Positions 7,011-16,090 of a stretch of DNA of 34,165 bases are shown here, piece by piece. The DNA is from Cloacibacterium sp964530915 (GTDB taxonomy: Bacteria > Bacteroidota > Bacteroidia > Flavobacteriales > Weeksellaceae). A model generated the notes under the pieces. It saw only the letters and a list, made by a program, of their open reading frames with translations, was not told the origin of the DNA and searched no databases. Position 1 is the stretch's first letter. Every line of letters starts with the position of its first letter. The stretch covers positions 1-34,165 of the forward strand of contig CAZHCK010000025.1 in NCBI GenBank assembly GCA_964530915.1. Reading direction: 5' to 3'. Position numbers and translations under genes: made by a program.

Positions 7011-9443
7011 CTATTTCCTCAATTCCTCTAAGAAACTTTCTAAAGAATTTAAATCAGAAATCATGACTTCTCTTGCTTTTGCACCATTGAAACCGCCAAC
7101 AATTCCTGCAGCTTCTAACTGGTCCATAATTCTTCCTGCTCTGTTGTAACCCAATTTTAATTGTCTTTGAAGCATAGAAGTAGAACCTTGTTGCGTAGAA
7201 ACAATAATTCTAGCGGCTTCTTCGAAGAGTTGGTCTTTTTCATTCGGGTCAAAACTTCCCACTGTAGAAGTGGTTTCTTCACCTGAATATTCAGGCAACA
7301 TAAATGCAGAGGCATAACCTTTTTGTTCGCCAATGTATTCTGCAATTTTCTCCACTTCTGGAGTATCTACAAATGCACATTGCAATCTCAATAAGTCATT
7401 TCCGTTGAAATACAACATGTCACCTTTCCCTATCAATTGTTCTGCACCTGTAGAATCTAAAATCGTTCTGGAATCTACAGAAGAAATCACTCTAAAGGCT
7501 GCTCTCGCTGGGAAATTGGCTTTAATCATCCCTGTAATGACGTTTACAGACGGTCTTTGAGTCGCTACAATCAAGTGAATTCCTACCGCTCTGGCTAATT
7601 GAGCTAATCTGGCAATTGGGAGTTCTACTTCTTTTCCTGCCGTCATGATAAGGTCTGCAAATTCGTCTACCACAAGAACGATGTAAGGCATGTAACGGTG
7701 ACCGTTTTCAGGATTAAGTTTGCGCTCCGTGAATTTCTTATTGTATTCCTTAATATTTTTACAAAAAGCATTTTTTAGCAAATCATAACGCGTATCCATC
7801 TCTATACAAAGAGAGTTCAGCGTGTTAATCACTTTATGCGTGTCCGTAATAATAGCGTCTTCACCATCTGGAAGTTTTGCCAAATAATGTCTTTCAATTT
7901 TTGAATAGAGAGAAAGTTCTACTTTCTTAGGATCTACCATCACAAATTTCAATTCACTAGGATGTTTTTTGTAAAGTAGGGAAGTAAGAATGGCGTTAAT
8001 CCCAACAGATTTTCCTTGTCCAGTTGCTCCCGCCATCAATAAGTGAGGCATTTTGGCTAAATCTGCCACGAAAACTTCATTAGAAATCGTTTTCCCGAAA
8101 ACTACTGGCAAATCCATATCTGCATTTTGGAATTTCGGAGAAGAAATAACACTTCGCATAGAAACCATCGAAGGATTTTTGCGTGGAACTTCTATTCCTA
8201 TCGTTCCTTTTCCTGGCATCGGTGCGATAATTCTGATTCCAAGAGCAGATAAATTCAAGGCGATGTCATCCTGTAATTTTTTAATGGCCGCTACTCTGAT
8301 TCCCGCTTCTGGAACAATTTCGTAAAGCGTAACAGTAGGACCAATCGTTGCTTTAATTTCCGCAATGCCTACGTTGAAGTTTTTCAGCAAGCCAACGATT
8401 TTATTTTTATTTTCTTCGAGTTCGTCTTTATTAATGGCGATTTCTTCGTTGCCATATTCTCTTAAAAGTTCAATTTTTGGCATTTGGAAATTCGCTAAAT
8501 CCAATTTATGGTCATACAAACCGTGTTTGTTTACCAAATCCTTAGCTTTTCTTTCGGAATCGTCTAAATCTTCCTTCACTTCTTCAATGCTGAAAGCAAT
8601 ATTGTCTGCAGGTTTTGCAGGCGTTTCTTCTTTTTGAAAACTAAAACCCGTAGGTTCTAAATCTTTCTCCTTTGTCATGTTGAGCGGAGTTGAAACATCT
8701 GTCTTAGGAACTTCAAAACCTGTTTGATGAGGTGTTTTAATGGTTTCAAAAGTTTCTGTTTTAGGAGCTTCAACTTCTGAAGTGACTTTTAAATTTTCAA
8801 AATGGGGTTCTTCTTTCAGTTCTTTGTCTGCTTCGAAATCTTCATCTGCATCATAATCTGGGGCAAACTTATCTTTAATCGAATCGATTTGATTTTTGAT
8901 AGAACTCGGTCTTAGATTAAATTCTAAAACAAAATACAAGATAATCGCCGCTAAAAGCGTTATCCACAATCCGAAATCACCAATAATAGAGGCCAAATAT
9001 TCTTGAATTTCATTCCCAAAAACGCCACTTAATGTTCCGTTTCCTTTGGTGATGGCACCCATAAGAATAGGTAGCCAACAAAGAAAAAAGAGAGAGTGAG
9101 AAAGGGTTTTCCAGATTTTAAAATAGTTTTTCTTCAGAATTTGGAAACCTAAAACCATCATCAAAAAAGCCACAATGAAAGCAGCAATCCCGATACTATC
9201 GAAAATAAAAATATTCCCGAGCCAATCTCCAACTTTTCCAAAAATATTAGAAGATTTAATGCTTTTATCCAGCATTGCACCAGTCTGACTTTGGTTAGCC
9301 TTCCAGTTCAGTAAATAAGATGCAAAAGATAGTGCAAACACTACCGATAAAAACAAAAATAAAAGTCCGAAAAAAATTCTGGGTTTAGAGAGCGTCTTGC
9401 TTTCTTCTACCTCTTGTCTATTGTTAGATGCTAATTTTGCCAT
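7011..9443 (-). CDS. ftsK: DNA translocase FtsK/SpoIIIE
   Basis: An 810-residue septal DNA pump that clears chromosomes during division and helps resolve dimers. The N-terminus has about four transmembrane segments within residues 20-175. An acidic, low-complexity linker follows to about 290. The motor has the GATGQGKSVG Walker A at about 471-480 and the VLVVDEFADL Walker B near 587-597, with the LAQLARAVGIHLIVATQRPS block after it. The last 65 residues form the winged-helix gamma domain (LQRQLKLGYNRAGRIMDQLE), which in FtsK reads polar chromosomal signals. The linker is short, as usual in Bacteroidota. It heads a likely two-gene unit with the gene at 6599-6970. Confidence 0.96.
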   Translation of the reverse strand: MAKLASNNRQEVEESKTLSKPRIFFGLLFLFLSVVFALSFASYLLNWKANQSQTGAMLDKSIKSSNIFGKVGDWLGNIFIFDSIGIAAFIVAFLMMVLGFQILKKNYFKIWKTLSHSLFFLCWLPILMGAITKGNGTLSGVFGNEIQEYLASIIGDFGLWITLLAAIILYFVLEFNLRPSSIKNQIDSIKDKFAPDYDADEDFEADKELKEEPHFENLKVTSEVEAPKTETFETIKTPHQTGFEVPKTDVSTPLNMTKEKDLEPTGFSFQKEETPAKPADNIAFSIEEVKEDLDDSERKAKDLVNKHGLYDHKLDLANFQMPKIELLREYGNEEIAINKDELEENKNKIVGLLKNFNVGIAEIKATIGPTVTLYEIVPEAGIRVAAIKKLQDDIALNLSALGIRIIAPMPGKGTIGIEVPRKNPSMVSMRSVISSPKFQNADMDLPVVFGKTISNEVFVADLAKMPHLLMAGATGQGKSVGINAILTSLLYKKHPSELKFVMVDPKKVELSLYSKIERHYLAKLPDGEDAIITDTHKVINTLNSLCIEMDTRYDLLKNAFCKNIKEYNKKFTERKLNPENGHRYMPYIVLVVDEFADLIMTAGKEVELPIARLAQLARAVGIHLIVATQRPSVNVITGMIKANFPARAAFRVISSVDSRTILDSTGAEQLIGKGDMLYFNGNDLLRLQCAFVDTPEVEKIAEYIGEQKGYASAFMLPEYSGEETTSTVGSFDPNEKDQLFEEAARIIVSTQQGSTSMLQRQLKLGYNRAGRIMDQLEAAGIVGGFNGAKAREVMISDLNSLESFLEELRK

Positions 9444-9457
9444 AATGTGATAACACG

Positions 9458-9465
9458 CAAAGGTA
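9458..9465 (-). promoter_or_regulatory. ftsK promoter -7 element
   Basis: The minus strand reads TACCTTTG, an exact TAnnTTTG match only 15 bases before the ftsK ATG, so the leader would be fewer than ten bases. Confidence 0.5.
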
Positions 9466-9738
9466 ATATTTTATATGAAAAATGAAAACATTTGAAATCG
9501 TTTTTTGATTTTAAAAATAGTAACTTTTTAGCTAGAAATAACATTTAATTTTCTGATTTTGAGGTCTTCAAATAGAAAATGAGGATTCGTCTTTTAAGAG
9601 ATTGAATTTTTATACAGAGAAATCAAATGGTTCAATGAACCAAAGAAGTTTAAAAAAAAGCAAAAATTTTATAAAAATTTTAACACAGTTATAGATAAAA
9701 TCCAACTATCAAAATTCGCTAATTCAATTTATAGAATG

Positions 9739-9746
9739 TATTTTTG
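9739..9746 (+). promoter_or_regulatory. ccsBA promoter -7 element
   Basis: TATTTTTG matches TAnnTTTG 20 bases before the ccsBA ATG. The 322-base gap between ftsK and ccsBA (9444-9765) holds the two divergent promoters. The middle of the gap is AT-rich, with a small GGTTCAATGAACC palindrome at about 9629-9641 and no gene that I can see. Confidence 0.5.
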
Positions 9747-9765
9747 TGCAGTTTAAAAATCTATA

Positions 9766-12700
9766 ATGAAAAAACTGATTAATATTCTGATTTCTACGAG
9801 AACAATGGCTGTTTTATTGTTCGTTTATGCTTTTGCAATGGCTTATGCTACTTTTGTAGAAAACGATTTCGGAACACCTACTGCCAAAGCTTTAATCTAT
9901 GAAGCAAAATGGTTCGAAGTAGTAATGATTTTACTTATTCTTAACTTTATTGGTAATATTAATAGATACAGACTTTGGAAAAGAGAAAAATGGCCGTTAT
10001 TGGTGTTTCACTTGGCTTTTGTCTTTATTTTTATTGGGGGTGCAATCACCCGTTACATCAGTTACGAAGGGCAAATGCACATCAGAGAAGGAGAAACTTC
10101 TAACGAAATTATTACCGATAAAAATTTCTTTAAAATTCAAATCGAAAGAGGTGGCGACCGTTTAAGCTATGCCGAAATTCCTTATATGATGGCTTCTCAA
10201 GAACCGTTGATTGCGAAAATTATTCCACACAGATTTAAGGCAAAGTATGATTTTCATGGGGAACTTGTTCAGGTAGAACAGTTAGAATATATTCAGAGAA
10301 AAAAAGACAGTTTAGTTGTCAGCGATTCAGGTAAAGAATATCTTCACTTGGTTTCAACCAATGATAATGGAAGAGAAGATATTTATTTGGGTTCTGGTGA
10401 TGTAAAAAGCATCAATGGATTCCTAGTTTCTTTCAACAAAGGTATAGAAGGTGCAGTAGAGTTCAAACAAGAAAACGGAAATCTATTCATCAAAACGCCT
10501 GTAGAAGCTAATTATATGACCATGGCAACTCAAGCTACGGGTGTTACTAAGAAAGATGAATTCCAGCCATTGGCTTTGAGAAGTCTTTATACCATCGAAA
10601 ATTTAAAATTGGTAGTTCCAGAACCATTGAAAAAAGGAAATCTAATTGCCTATTCTGGAGATAAAAAAAGAGACCAAAACGTTCCTGATATGTTAAAAGT
10701 ATTGGTGAAAGGTCCTAAAACAGAACAAACCATCGATTTGTCAGTAGAAAAAGGAAATCCTAACGCATTTAAACAAATGACAATTGACGGATTAAACATC
10801 ATTCTTGGATTCGGTCCGAAAGTATATCAAACTCCATTTGCTTTGAAATTAGATGATTTCGTGATGGAAACTTACCCAGGAAGTGATTCTCCATCAGCAT
10901 ATGAATCACACGTACAAATTGTAGACGAAGGCAAACAAACGCCTTATAAAATTTATATGAACCACGTTTTAAATCACAAAGGTTATAGATTCTTCCAAGC
11001 GAGTTTTGACCCAGACAGACAAGGAACCGTACTATCGGTAAACCACGATTTCTGGGGGACTTTGGTAACATATATTGGCTATGCATTCTTATTTTTAGGA
11101 TTGTTGGTAGCACTTTTCTGGAAAGGAACGCACTTCTGGAAACTGAACCAATCTCTAAAAGATATGGCAAAAAAGAAAGTATCGATTTTCCTTTTATTGT
11201 TCTCAATGGTTGGGTTAAATGCTCAAGAGCATCAACATAAAGAAGGAGATGTACATGCTGAAGCTGCGCCAACTGCTCAACCGCAAAGTGTACCTCAACA
11301 AATGGTACATGCTGAAATTTCTAAAGAACACGCTGATAAATTTGGGTATCTTCTCGTGCAAGGTTTTGACGGAAGAATTGAGCCGATGAATACTCAAGCA
11401 TTAGATGTTTTGAGAAAATTAGCCAAAAAAGAAAAATGGGGAGAGCTCAATGCGAACCAGTGGTTCTTATCGATTAACATCAATCCAATGGCTTGGATGA
11501 ATGATAAAATTATCAAAATCGGGACAAAAGGTGGCGAAGAATTGAAGAAAAAAACCAAAGCTGATGACGAAGGATATACTTCCATGATGAATCTTTTCGT
11601 AACCGATGCGATGGGAATGCCGAAATTCATTTTAGAAGAAGATTTCAATGCAGCTTTCAGAAAAAAACCAGCGGAACAAAGCAATTATGATAAAGAAGTT
11701 ATTTCTGTAAATGAAAGAGTACAAGTATTCTACGGATTGCTTTCTGGGCAATATTTCAGAGTAGTTCCTGTTCAAAACGACCCTAATCATACTTGGAACT
11801 CTTGGCTAGATGCAGAACAAAAAGCAGATGCACAAGCACAAAACGTTATTGCGCCTTATTTCATCAGCGTAGTAGATGCTTCTAGAAACGGAGATTGGAC
11901 AAAAGCAGATGAAGCGCTAACAAAAATTCAAGAATATCAAAAAACTTGGGGTAAAAATGTACTTCCAGATGAGAGCAAAGTGAGCCTTGAGGTTTTCATG
12001 AACAAAGCAAATCTTAACTTTTGGTTGTTGATTTTCTATACGATGGTGGGAGGTTTATTAATTGTTTTAGGATTTATAGAACTCTTCAAGCCAAATAAAA
12101 TATTACATAAGGTAATCAAGTCCATCATTTACATTGGAGTAGTGGGGTATTTTCTTCACTTCTTAGGATTAATCGGAAGATGGTATATTTCTGGTCACGC
12201 TCCTTGGAGTAATGGTTACGAAGCTATTGTATTTATTTCTTGGGTGGGAATTTCAGCAGGTTTAATGCTGTATAGAAATGCCAATGCACTTATTCCAGCT
12301 GCAGGATTTATGGTAGCCGTAATCATGATGGGATTTGCGCATGGAGGTTCTCAATTAGACCCACAAATCACACCTTTAGTTCCAGTGTTGAAATCATACT
12401 GGTTAATTATTCACGTGGCGATTATTACCAGCAGTTACGGTTTCTTTGCTTTGTCAATGATTATTGCAGTGATTTCATTGTTTTTCTATATTATTTCAAG
12501 TAAAAACTCATTTAATAAGCATGATAACTCAACGATTAAAGAATTAACTATCGTTTCAGAAATGTCCCTAACCATTGGGTTATTTGCATTAACCGTTGGT
12601 AATTTCTTAGGCGGAATTTGGGCGAATGAATCATGGGGTAGATATTGGAGCTGGGACCCGAAAGAAACTTGGGCATTCATTTCTATCATTGTGTATGCAT

Positions 12701-12945
12701 TTGTACTCCACATGAGATTGGTTCCAGGTTTGAGAGGAAGATACGCCTTCCACTTAATGACCATGTTTGCATTCTGTAGTATGGTAATGACCTATTTTGG
12801 AGTGAATTATTACCTTTCAGGATTGCATTCTTATGCAGCAGGAGACCCAATTCCTGTTCCAGCTTGGGTGTATATCAGTATTGGAGTAATGACGGCATTA
12901 GGTCTAGGTGCTTATTACAAACACAAAAAATTGACTGCAAAGTAA
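9766..12945 (+). CDS. ccsBA: Cytochrome c synthase CcsBA (ResB-CcsA fusion)
   Basis: A 1059-residue inner-membrane protein of the System II pathway, which moves heme across the membrane and attaches it to CxxCH motifs of c-type cytochromes. Residues 1-460 form the ResB/CcsB half: N-terminal membrane helices, a large periplasmic domain and a helix near 430-450. Residues after about 740 form the polytopic CcsA half with the tryptophan-rich WWD heme loop (WGRYWSWDPKETWAF, about 957-971) and conserved His residues. Between them lies a periplasmic domain. An odd feature is a signal-peptide-like segment at about 467-487 (KKKVSIFLLLFSMVGLNAQ), perhaps a trace of fusion. The cytochrome at 27167-27670 is a natural substrate. 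Confidence 0.92.
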   Translation: MKKLINILISTRTMAVLLFVYAFAMAYATFVENDFGTPTAKALIYEAKWFEVVMILLILNFIGNINRYRLWKREKWPLLVFHLAFVFIFIGGAITRYISYEGQMHIREGETSNEIITDKNFFKIQIERGGDRLSYAEIPYMMASQEPLIAKIIPHRFKAKYDFHGELVQVEQLEYIQRKKDSLVVSDSGKEYLHLVSTNDNGREDIYLGSGDVKSINGFLVSFNKGIEGAVEFKQENGNLFIKTPVEANYMTMATQATGVTKKDEFQPLALRSLYTIENLKLVVPEPLKKGNLIAYSGDKKRDQNVPDMLKVLVKGPKTEQTIDLSVEKGNPNAFKQMTIDGLNIILGFGPKVYQTPFALKLDDFVMETYPGSDSPSAYESHVQIVDEGKQTPYKIYMNHVLNHKGYRFFQASFDPDRQGTVLSVNHDFWGTLVTYIGYAFLFLGLLVALFWKGTHFWKLNQSLKDMAKKKVSIFLLLFSMVGLNAQEHQHKEGDVHAEAAPTAQPQSVPQQMVHAEISKEHADKFGYLLVQGFDGRIEPMNTQALDVLRKLAKKEKWGELNANQWFLSININPMAWMNDKIIKIGTKGGEELKKKTKADDEGYTSMMNLFVTDAMGMPKFILEEDFNAAFRKKPAEQSNYDKEVISVNERVQVFYGLLSGQYFRVVPVQNDPNHTWNSWLDAEQKADAQAQNVIAPYFISVVDASRNGDWTKADEALTKIQEYQKTWGKNVLPDESKVSLEVFMNKANLNFWLLIFYTMVGGLLIVLGFIELFKPNKILHKVIKSIIYIGVVGYFLHFLGLIGRWYISGHAPWSNGYEAIVFISWVGISAGLMLYRNANALIPAAGFMVAVIMMGFAHGGSQLDPQITPLVPVLKSYWLIIHVAIITSSYGFFALSMIIAVISLFFYIISSKNSFNKHDNSTIKELTIVSEMSLTIGLFALTVGNFLGGIWANESWGRYWSWDPKETWAFISIIVYAFVLHMRLVPGLRGRYAFHLMTMFAFCSMVMTYFGVNYYLSGLHSYAAGDPIPVPAWVYISIGVMTALGLGAYYKHKKLTAK

Positions 12946-12956
12946 TATAAAATTCA

Positions 12957-12989
12957 AACCTTTATCTTTAATTTTGATAAAGGTTTTTT
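12957..12989 (+). terminator. ccsBA terminator
   Basis: Perfect 10-base arms AACCTTTATC and GATAAAGGTT with a nine-base loop and a trailing T run, 12 bases after the stop. Confidence 0.85.
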
Positions 12990-13002
12990 AATAATAATTT
13001 TA

Positions 13003-13365
13003 ATGGAAAAGAAATATAAAATTCAGAAAAATCCTTTTGTAGTGCCTACTACAGATGGTAAATTAATTCAAGAACATTGGGGAAATTCTACAGGGAATTC
13101 AGAAATTTCTATTGCGCACATGATTGCGCCACCACATTGGAGCGAACCGCATCAAACGCCAGAGTTTGATGAATTCACCATCATTATGAGAGGGAAAAAA
13201 CAGTTTGAAATAGATGGGGAAATAGTAGTTTTAGAAGCTGGACAAAGCATTTTAATCCAAAAAGGTGCTAGAATTCGTTACAGCAACCCTTTCGAAGAAG
13301 AATGTGAATATTTAGCCATTTGTTTGCCTGCATTCTCTATGGATTTAGTGAATAGAGAAGAATAG
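13003..13365 (+). CDS. Small cupin-domain protein
   Basis: A 120-residue single-domain cupin, a beta-barrel fold that often holds a metal. The first motif is recognisable around HWSEPHQTPEFDEFTIIMRG (about residues 45-64) with candidate ligands His and Glu. The second half contains LEAGQSILIQKGARIRYSNP, where the usual motif 2 histidine is replaced by Arg or Tyr, so metal binding may be altered. Substrate unknown. It begins only 14 bases after the ccsBA terminator and may receive read-through. No signal peptide. Confidence 0.78.
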   Translation: MEKKYKIQKNPFVVPTTDGKLIQEHWGNSTGNSEISIAHMIAPPHWSEPHQTPEFDEFTIIMRGKKQFEIDGEIVVLEAGQSILIQKGARIRYSNPFEEECEYLAICLPAFSMDLVNREE

Positions 13366-13479
13366 AGTATTTAAAATTACACCCTTTAGGGAAGGGGAAA
13401 TAATTTTGAGAATGTTTTTTTATGGATAAAAGAGATAAAAAATTCACGAAAAATTAATTCTATTTATTGCATAATATTA

Positions 13480-13487
13480 TATTTTTG
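13480..13487 (+). promoter_or_regulatory. Promoter -7 element of the alpha/beta hydrolase gene
   Basis: TATTTTTG matches TAnnTTTG 17 bases before the TTG start at 13504. This proximity supports the TTG start. Confidence 0.5.
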
Positions 13488-13503
13488 TAAAAAAGTTAAA
13501 AAT

Positions 13504-14283
13504 TTGATTTCATATACTATTTATCAAAATTCTGAAAGTGCAGAATGGGTGACCTTTGTGCATGGAGCTGGAGGAAGCTCTACTATTTGGTTCAAACAAA
13601 TCCGCGAATTTCAGAAAAAATTTAATGTCTTATTGCTCGATTTACGAGGTCATGGCAGTTCTAATAAATTAAAGGCTAAGAAATACACCTTTCAATCCAT
13701 TGCACACGATATTTTAGAAGTTATCGACCATCTTAAAATCAAAAGTTCTCATTTTGTGGGGATTTCTCTAGGTTCTATTGTGATTCGTCAGTTGGCAGAA
13801 ATGCGTCCAGAACGAGTGAAATCTATGGTAATGGGAGGAGCCATTCTGAAAATGAATTTCCGCTCGCAAATTTTAATGAAAATTGGCAATATTTTTAAAT
13901 ACATTTTACCATATTTGGTTTTGTATCGTCTTTTTGCCTTCATTATTATGCCCAAGAAAAACCATAAATCTTCTCGAAATCTATTCATCAACGAGGCAAA
14001 GAAATTATACCAAAAAGAATTCATCAAGTGGTTTAAATTGACAACAGAAATCAATCCGGTTCTGCGTTGGTTCAGACAGAAGGAACTGAATATTCCCACT
14101 TTTTATGTGATGGGAGAAGAAGATTATATGTTTTTGCCTTCGGTAAAAGAAGTGGTAAAAAACCACGAAAAATCATCGAGTTTATTGGTGATAGAAAATT
14201 GCGGTCACGTAGTCAATGTAGATGCTCCACACGTTTTTAACAGCAAAGTGATTCGATTTTTAGAATCCCTCAAGAAATCTTAA
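13504..14283 (+). CDS. Alpha/beta hydrolase
   Basis: A 259-residue cytoplasmic hydrolase of the alpha/beta fold. The oxyanion HGAGGSS block lies near residues 20-26, the nucleophile elbow is GISLGS with Ser88, the acid is probably Asp207 (GEEDYMF) and the base His235 (CGHVVN), so the triad looks complete. A basic, hydrophobic cap lies at about 115-160. The substrate cannot be predicted; esterase, lipase-like or MenH-like roles are all possible. It starts with TTG, placed by the promoter at 13480-13487, and is ended by the hairpin at 14389-14420. Confidence 0.88.
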   Translation: MISYTIYQNSESAEWVTFVHGAGGSSTIWFKQIREFQKKFNVLLLDLRGHGSSNKLKAKKYTFQSIAHDILEVIDHLKIKSSHFVGISLGSIVIRQLAEMRPERVKSMVMGGAILKMNFRSQILMKIGNIFKYILPYLVLYRLFAFIIMPKKNHKSSRNLFINEAKKLYQKEFIKWFKLTTEINPVLRWFRQKELNIPTFYVMGEEDYMFLPSVKEVVKNHEKSSSLLVIENCGHVVNVDAPHVFNSKVIRFLESLKKS

Positions 14284-14388
14284 TTTCATCCAACATCCAT
14301 CACTTGTTTTAACTTTGTTAAAACATAGCGCCTTAAAAACTTGAGAATAATAAAAGAATAAAATAGCGCCTTTGCGTTAAAAAATATC

Positions 14389-14420
14389 AATCTACAAAAT
14401 ATCTTTTGTAGATTTTTTTT
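14389..14420 (+). terminator. Terminator after the alpha/beta hydrolase gene
   Basis: Perfect 11-base arms AATCTACAAAA and TTTTGTAGATT around TATC, followed by further T residues. Confidence 0.8.
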
Positions 14421-14463
14421 ATGGTCAAACTTCCAAAATAGAGGATATTTTAAAAATAATTCT

Positions 14464-14471
14464 TACTTTTG
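14464..14471 (+). promoter_or_regulatory. Promoter -7 element of the Lrp/AsnC gene
   Basis: TACTTTTG matches TAnnTTTG 23 bases before the ATG. No TTG -33 element was seen. Confidence 0.5.
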
Positions 14472-14493
14472 ACTTCGTTTTTAGATAAAATTT

Positions 14494-14955
14494 ATGAAGT
14501 CACTCGATAAATTAGATTACAAAATTCTCAATATTCTACAAGAAGATAACACGATTGCCATCAAAGATTTGGCAGAAAGAATTGGTTTATCTTTCACGCC
14601 CACTTACGAAAGAGTAAAGTCTCTCAAAAACAATGGAATTATCAAAAAATATGTAGCCATCGTAGATAGAGAAAAAGTAGGATACGAACTGGTGGCGTAT
14701 TGCAACGTAACCATTAAAAATAAGTCGGTGGAAATCTTGAGAGATTTCGAGGAAAAACTCAATAAATGTCCTGAAATTGTAGAAGTAGTGAGCGTTTCTG
14801 GAGTGTATGATTACATGATTAAAATTGTGACCAAAAACATCAAAGAATACAATGATTTTGTAGAAAAAACATTTACCAATTATCCGCACATCGGAGATTA
14901 TCACAGCAGTATTGTACTGTGTACGGTAAAAGAAGAGACCAAAATTTTCTTGTAA
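14494..14955 (+). CDS. Lrp/AsnC family transcriptional regulator
   Basis: A 153-residue DNA-binding regulator of normal family length. The N-terminal helix-turn-helix is at about 5-60 (LDKLDYKILNILQEDNTIAI, then DLAERIGLSFTPTYERVKSL). The C-terminal RAM-like domain at about 70-150 includes VSGVYDYMIKIVTKN and ends with a VKEETKIFL strand. Such proteins commonly sense amino acids and may act globally or on a neighbouring gene. The neighbours do not show which amino acid. It is a single-gene unit with its own promoter and terminator. Confidence 0.93.
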   Translation: MKSLDKLDYKILNILQEDNTIAIKDLAERIGLSFTPTYERVKSLKNNGIIKKYVAIVDREKVGYELVAYCNVTIKNKSVEILRDFEEKLNKCPEIVEVVSVSGVYDYMIKIVTKNIKEYNDFVEKTFTNYPHIGDYHSSIVLCTVKEETKIFL

Positions 14956-14976
14956 AATTTTTGAAATAAAAGATAG

Positions 14977-15007
14977 AAAGTCACATCAACGCGATGTGAC
15001 TTTTTTT
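14977..15007 (+). terminator. Terminator after the Lrp/AsnC gene
   Basis: Perfect 11-base arms AAAGTCACATC and GATGTGACTTT around AACGC with a trailing T run. Also faces the convergent HAD gene. Confidence 0.85.
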
Positions 15008-15030
15008 GATGAAATATGTTTTTAAAGAAT

Positions 15031-15639
15031 TTAAAAACCTAATCCCAAATTTTTAAGTTCGGTTTCTAAATTGATATTTTCATTCACATGAACCGTTATG
15101 AAATCTAAACTTTTTGCTGTTTCGATGTTGTGGAAATTATCGTCGATAAAAACTGATTCTTCAGCTTTTATATGATATCGGTCAAGGAGAACTTCCCAAA
15201 TTTTGGGATTCGGTTTGATGAGTTTCTCTTCGCCAGAAACTACAATTTTCCCTTCAAAAACATTAAAAAATTCATAATTAGCCAAAGCGTAAGGAAAAAA
15301 CTCTGCCGACCAATTCGTGAGCCCGAAAAGTTCATATTTTCCTTTTAATTTTTGCAAAACACTCACGTTTTCTGGTATGTCTGAACGCAACATGATGTGC
15401 CAGTTTTCATAATATGCCAAAATCTCTTTTTCCCATTCTGGATGCTTAGAAATGAGCAAAGCATTGGCTTCAGCTACACTTCTGCCTCGGTCTTGTTCTG
15501 CATTCCATTCATTAGTGGCGATATTTCCCAAGAAATATTCCATTTTTTCGTCGTCATTGAAATAATCTCTGAAGAAATAACGCGGATCCCAATCCATAAC
15601 CACTCCGCCAAAATCAAAGATGATATTTTTGATATTCAT
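15031..15639 (-). CDS. HAD-superfamily hydrolase (YihX-like)
   Basis: A 202-residue cytoplasmic HAD subfamily IA enzyme. Motif I is FDFGGVVMD near residues 8-16, with the usual acid at +2 replaced by Gly, as in the YihX group of sugar-phosphate phosphatases. Motif II is GLTNWS, motif III the Lys of KLIKPNP, and motif IV FIDDN. Phosphatase action on small metabolites is likely; the substrate is unknown. It follows the gene at 15652-16086 by 12 bases on the same strand, so the two probably share a transcript. Confidence 0.87.
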   Translation of the reverse strand: MNIKNIIFDFGGVVMDWDPRYFFRDYFNDDEKMEYFLGNIATNEWNAEQDRGRSVAEANALLISKHPEWEKEILAYYENWHIMLRSDIPENVSVLQKLKGKYELFGLTNWSAEFFPYALANYEFFNVFEGKIVVSGEEKLIKPNPKIWEVLLDRYHIKAEESVFIDDNFHNIETAKSLDFITVHVNENINLETELKNLGLGF

Positions 15640-15651
15640 GTTTTTCTTATT

Positions 15652-16086
15652 TTAAAATTCTACATTTTCAAAATGATAGTTTCCGTTTTCAAATCTCGCA
15701 GTAATATGCTGTAAACCATTGCTCAAAATAATTTTTTCAGCACCAATCACCGAATTGTATCGGGCAATTTGTTCAAAAGTTTGTTCGGTAAGGGTGATAT
15801 GTGGTGCTTTGAGTTCTACCAAAATTTTAGGAGCTGTTTTTTCGGTAATCAAGAGGTCTATTCTCTTGATGGTTCCGTTTAATTCTAGTTTTTTTTCAAG
15901 AATTAATGCAGATTTCGCATACTTCTTTACTTGAATGAAATAGTGCACGAAATGCTGTCTTACCCACTCTTCAGGAGTAAGAACCAACCAAGATTTCCTT
16001 ACCATATCATAAATAAAAAACGTATCTTTGTCTCGCTTGATATCAAAAACAAAATCTTCTTTAAAATTTAATTTCGGCAGCTGCAT
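15652..16086 (-). CDS. HsdR N-terminal-like nuclease-fold protein
   Basis: A 144-residue protein that resembles the N-terminal domain of type I restriction subunit R and is widely found as a short stand-alone protein in Bacteroidota. The PD-(D/E)xK-like core is visible: KRIDLLI at about 73-79, ILVELKAPH near 88-96, and TFEQIARYNSVIGA downstream. The D...ExK residues could make it a nuclease, but a role in restriction is not supported because no HsdM or HsdS genes are nearby. Its ATG is four bases from the ATG of divergent holA, so each gene's promoter must lie inside the other. Confidence 0.78.
   Translation of the reverse strand: MQLPKLNFKEDFVFDIKRDKDTFFIYDMVRKSWLVLTPEEWVRQHFVHYFIQVKKYAKSALILEKKLELNGTIKRIDLLITEKTAPKILVELKAPHITLTEQTFEQIARYNSVIGAEKIILSNGLQHITARFENGNYHFENVEF
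16023..16030 (+). promoter_or_regulatory. holA promoter -7 element inside the opposite gene
   Basis: TATCTTTG matches TAnnTTTG 61 bases before the holA ATG. It lies within the coding region of the divergent gene at 15652-16086. Confidence 0.45.
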
Positions 16087-16090
16087 TCAG

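Noticed and set aside
15652..16086. Type I restriction-modification system
   Set aside because: Only the N-terminal nuclease-like domain is present; no helicase motor, HsdM or HsdS. It is a common solitary gene next to holA.
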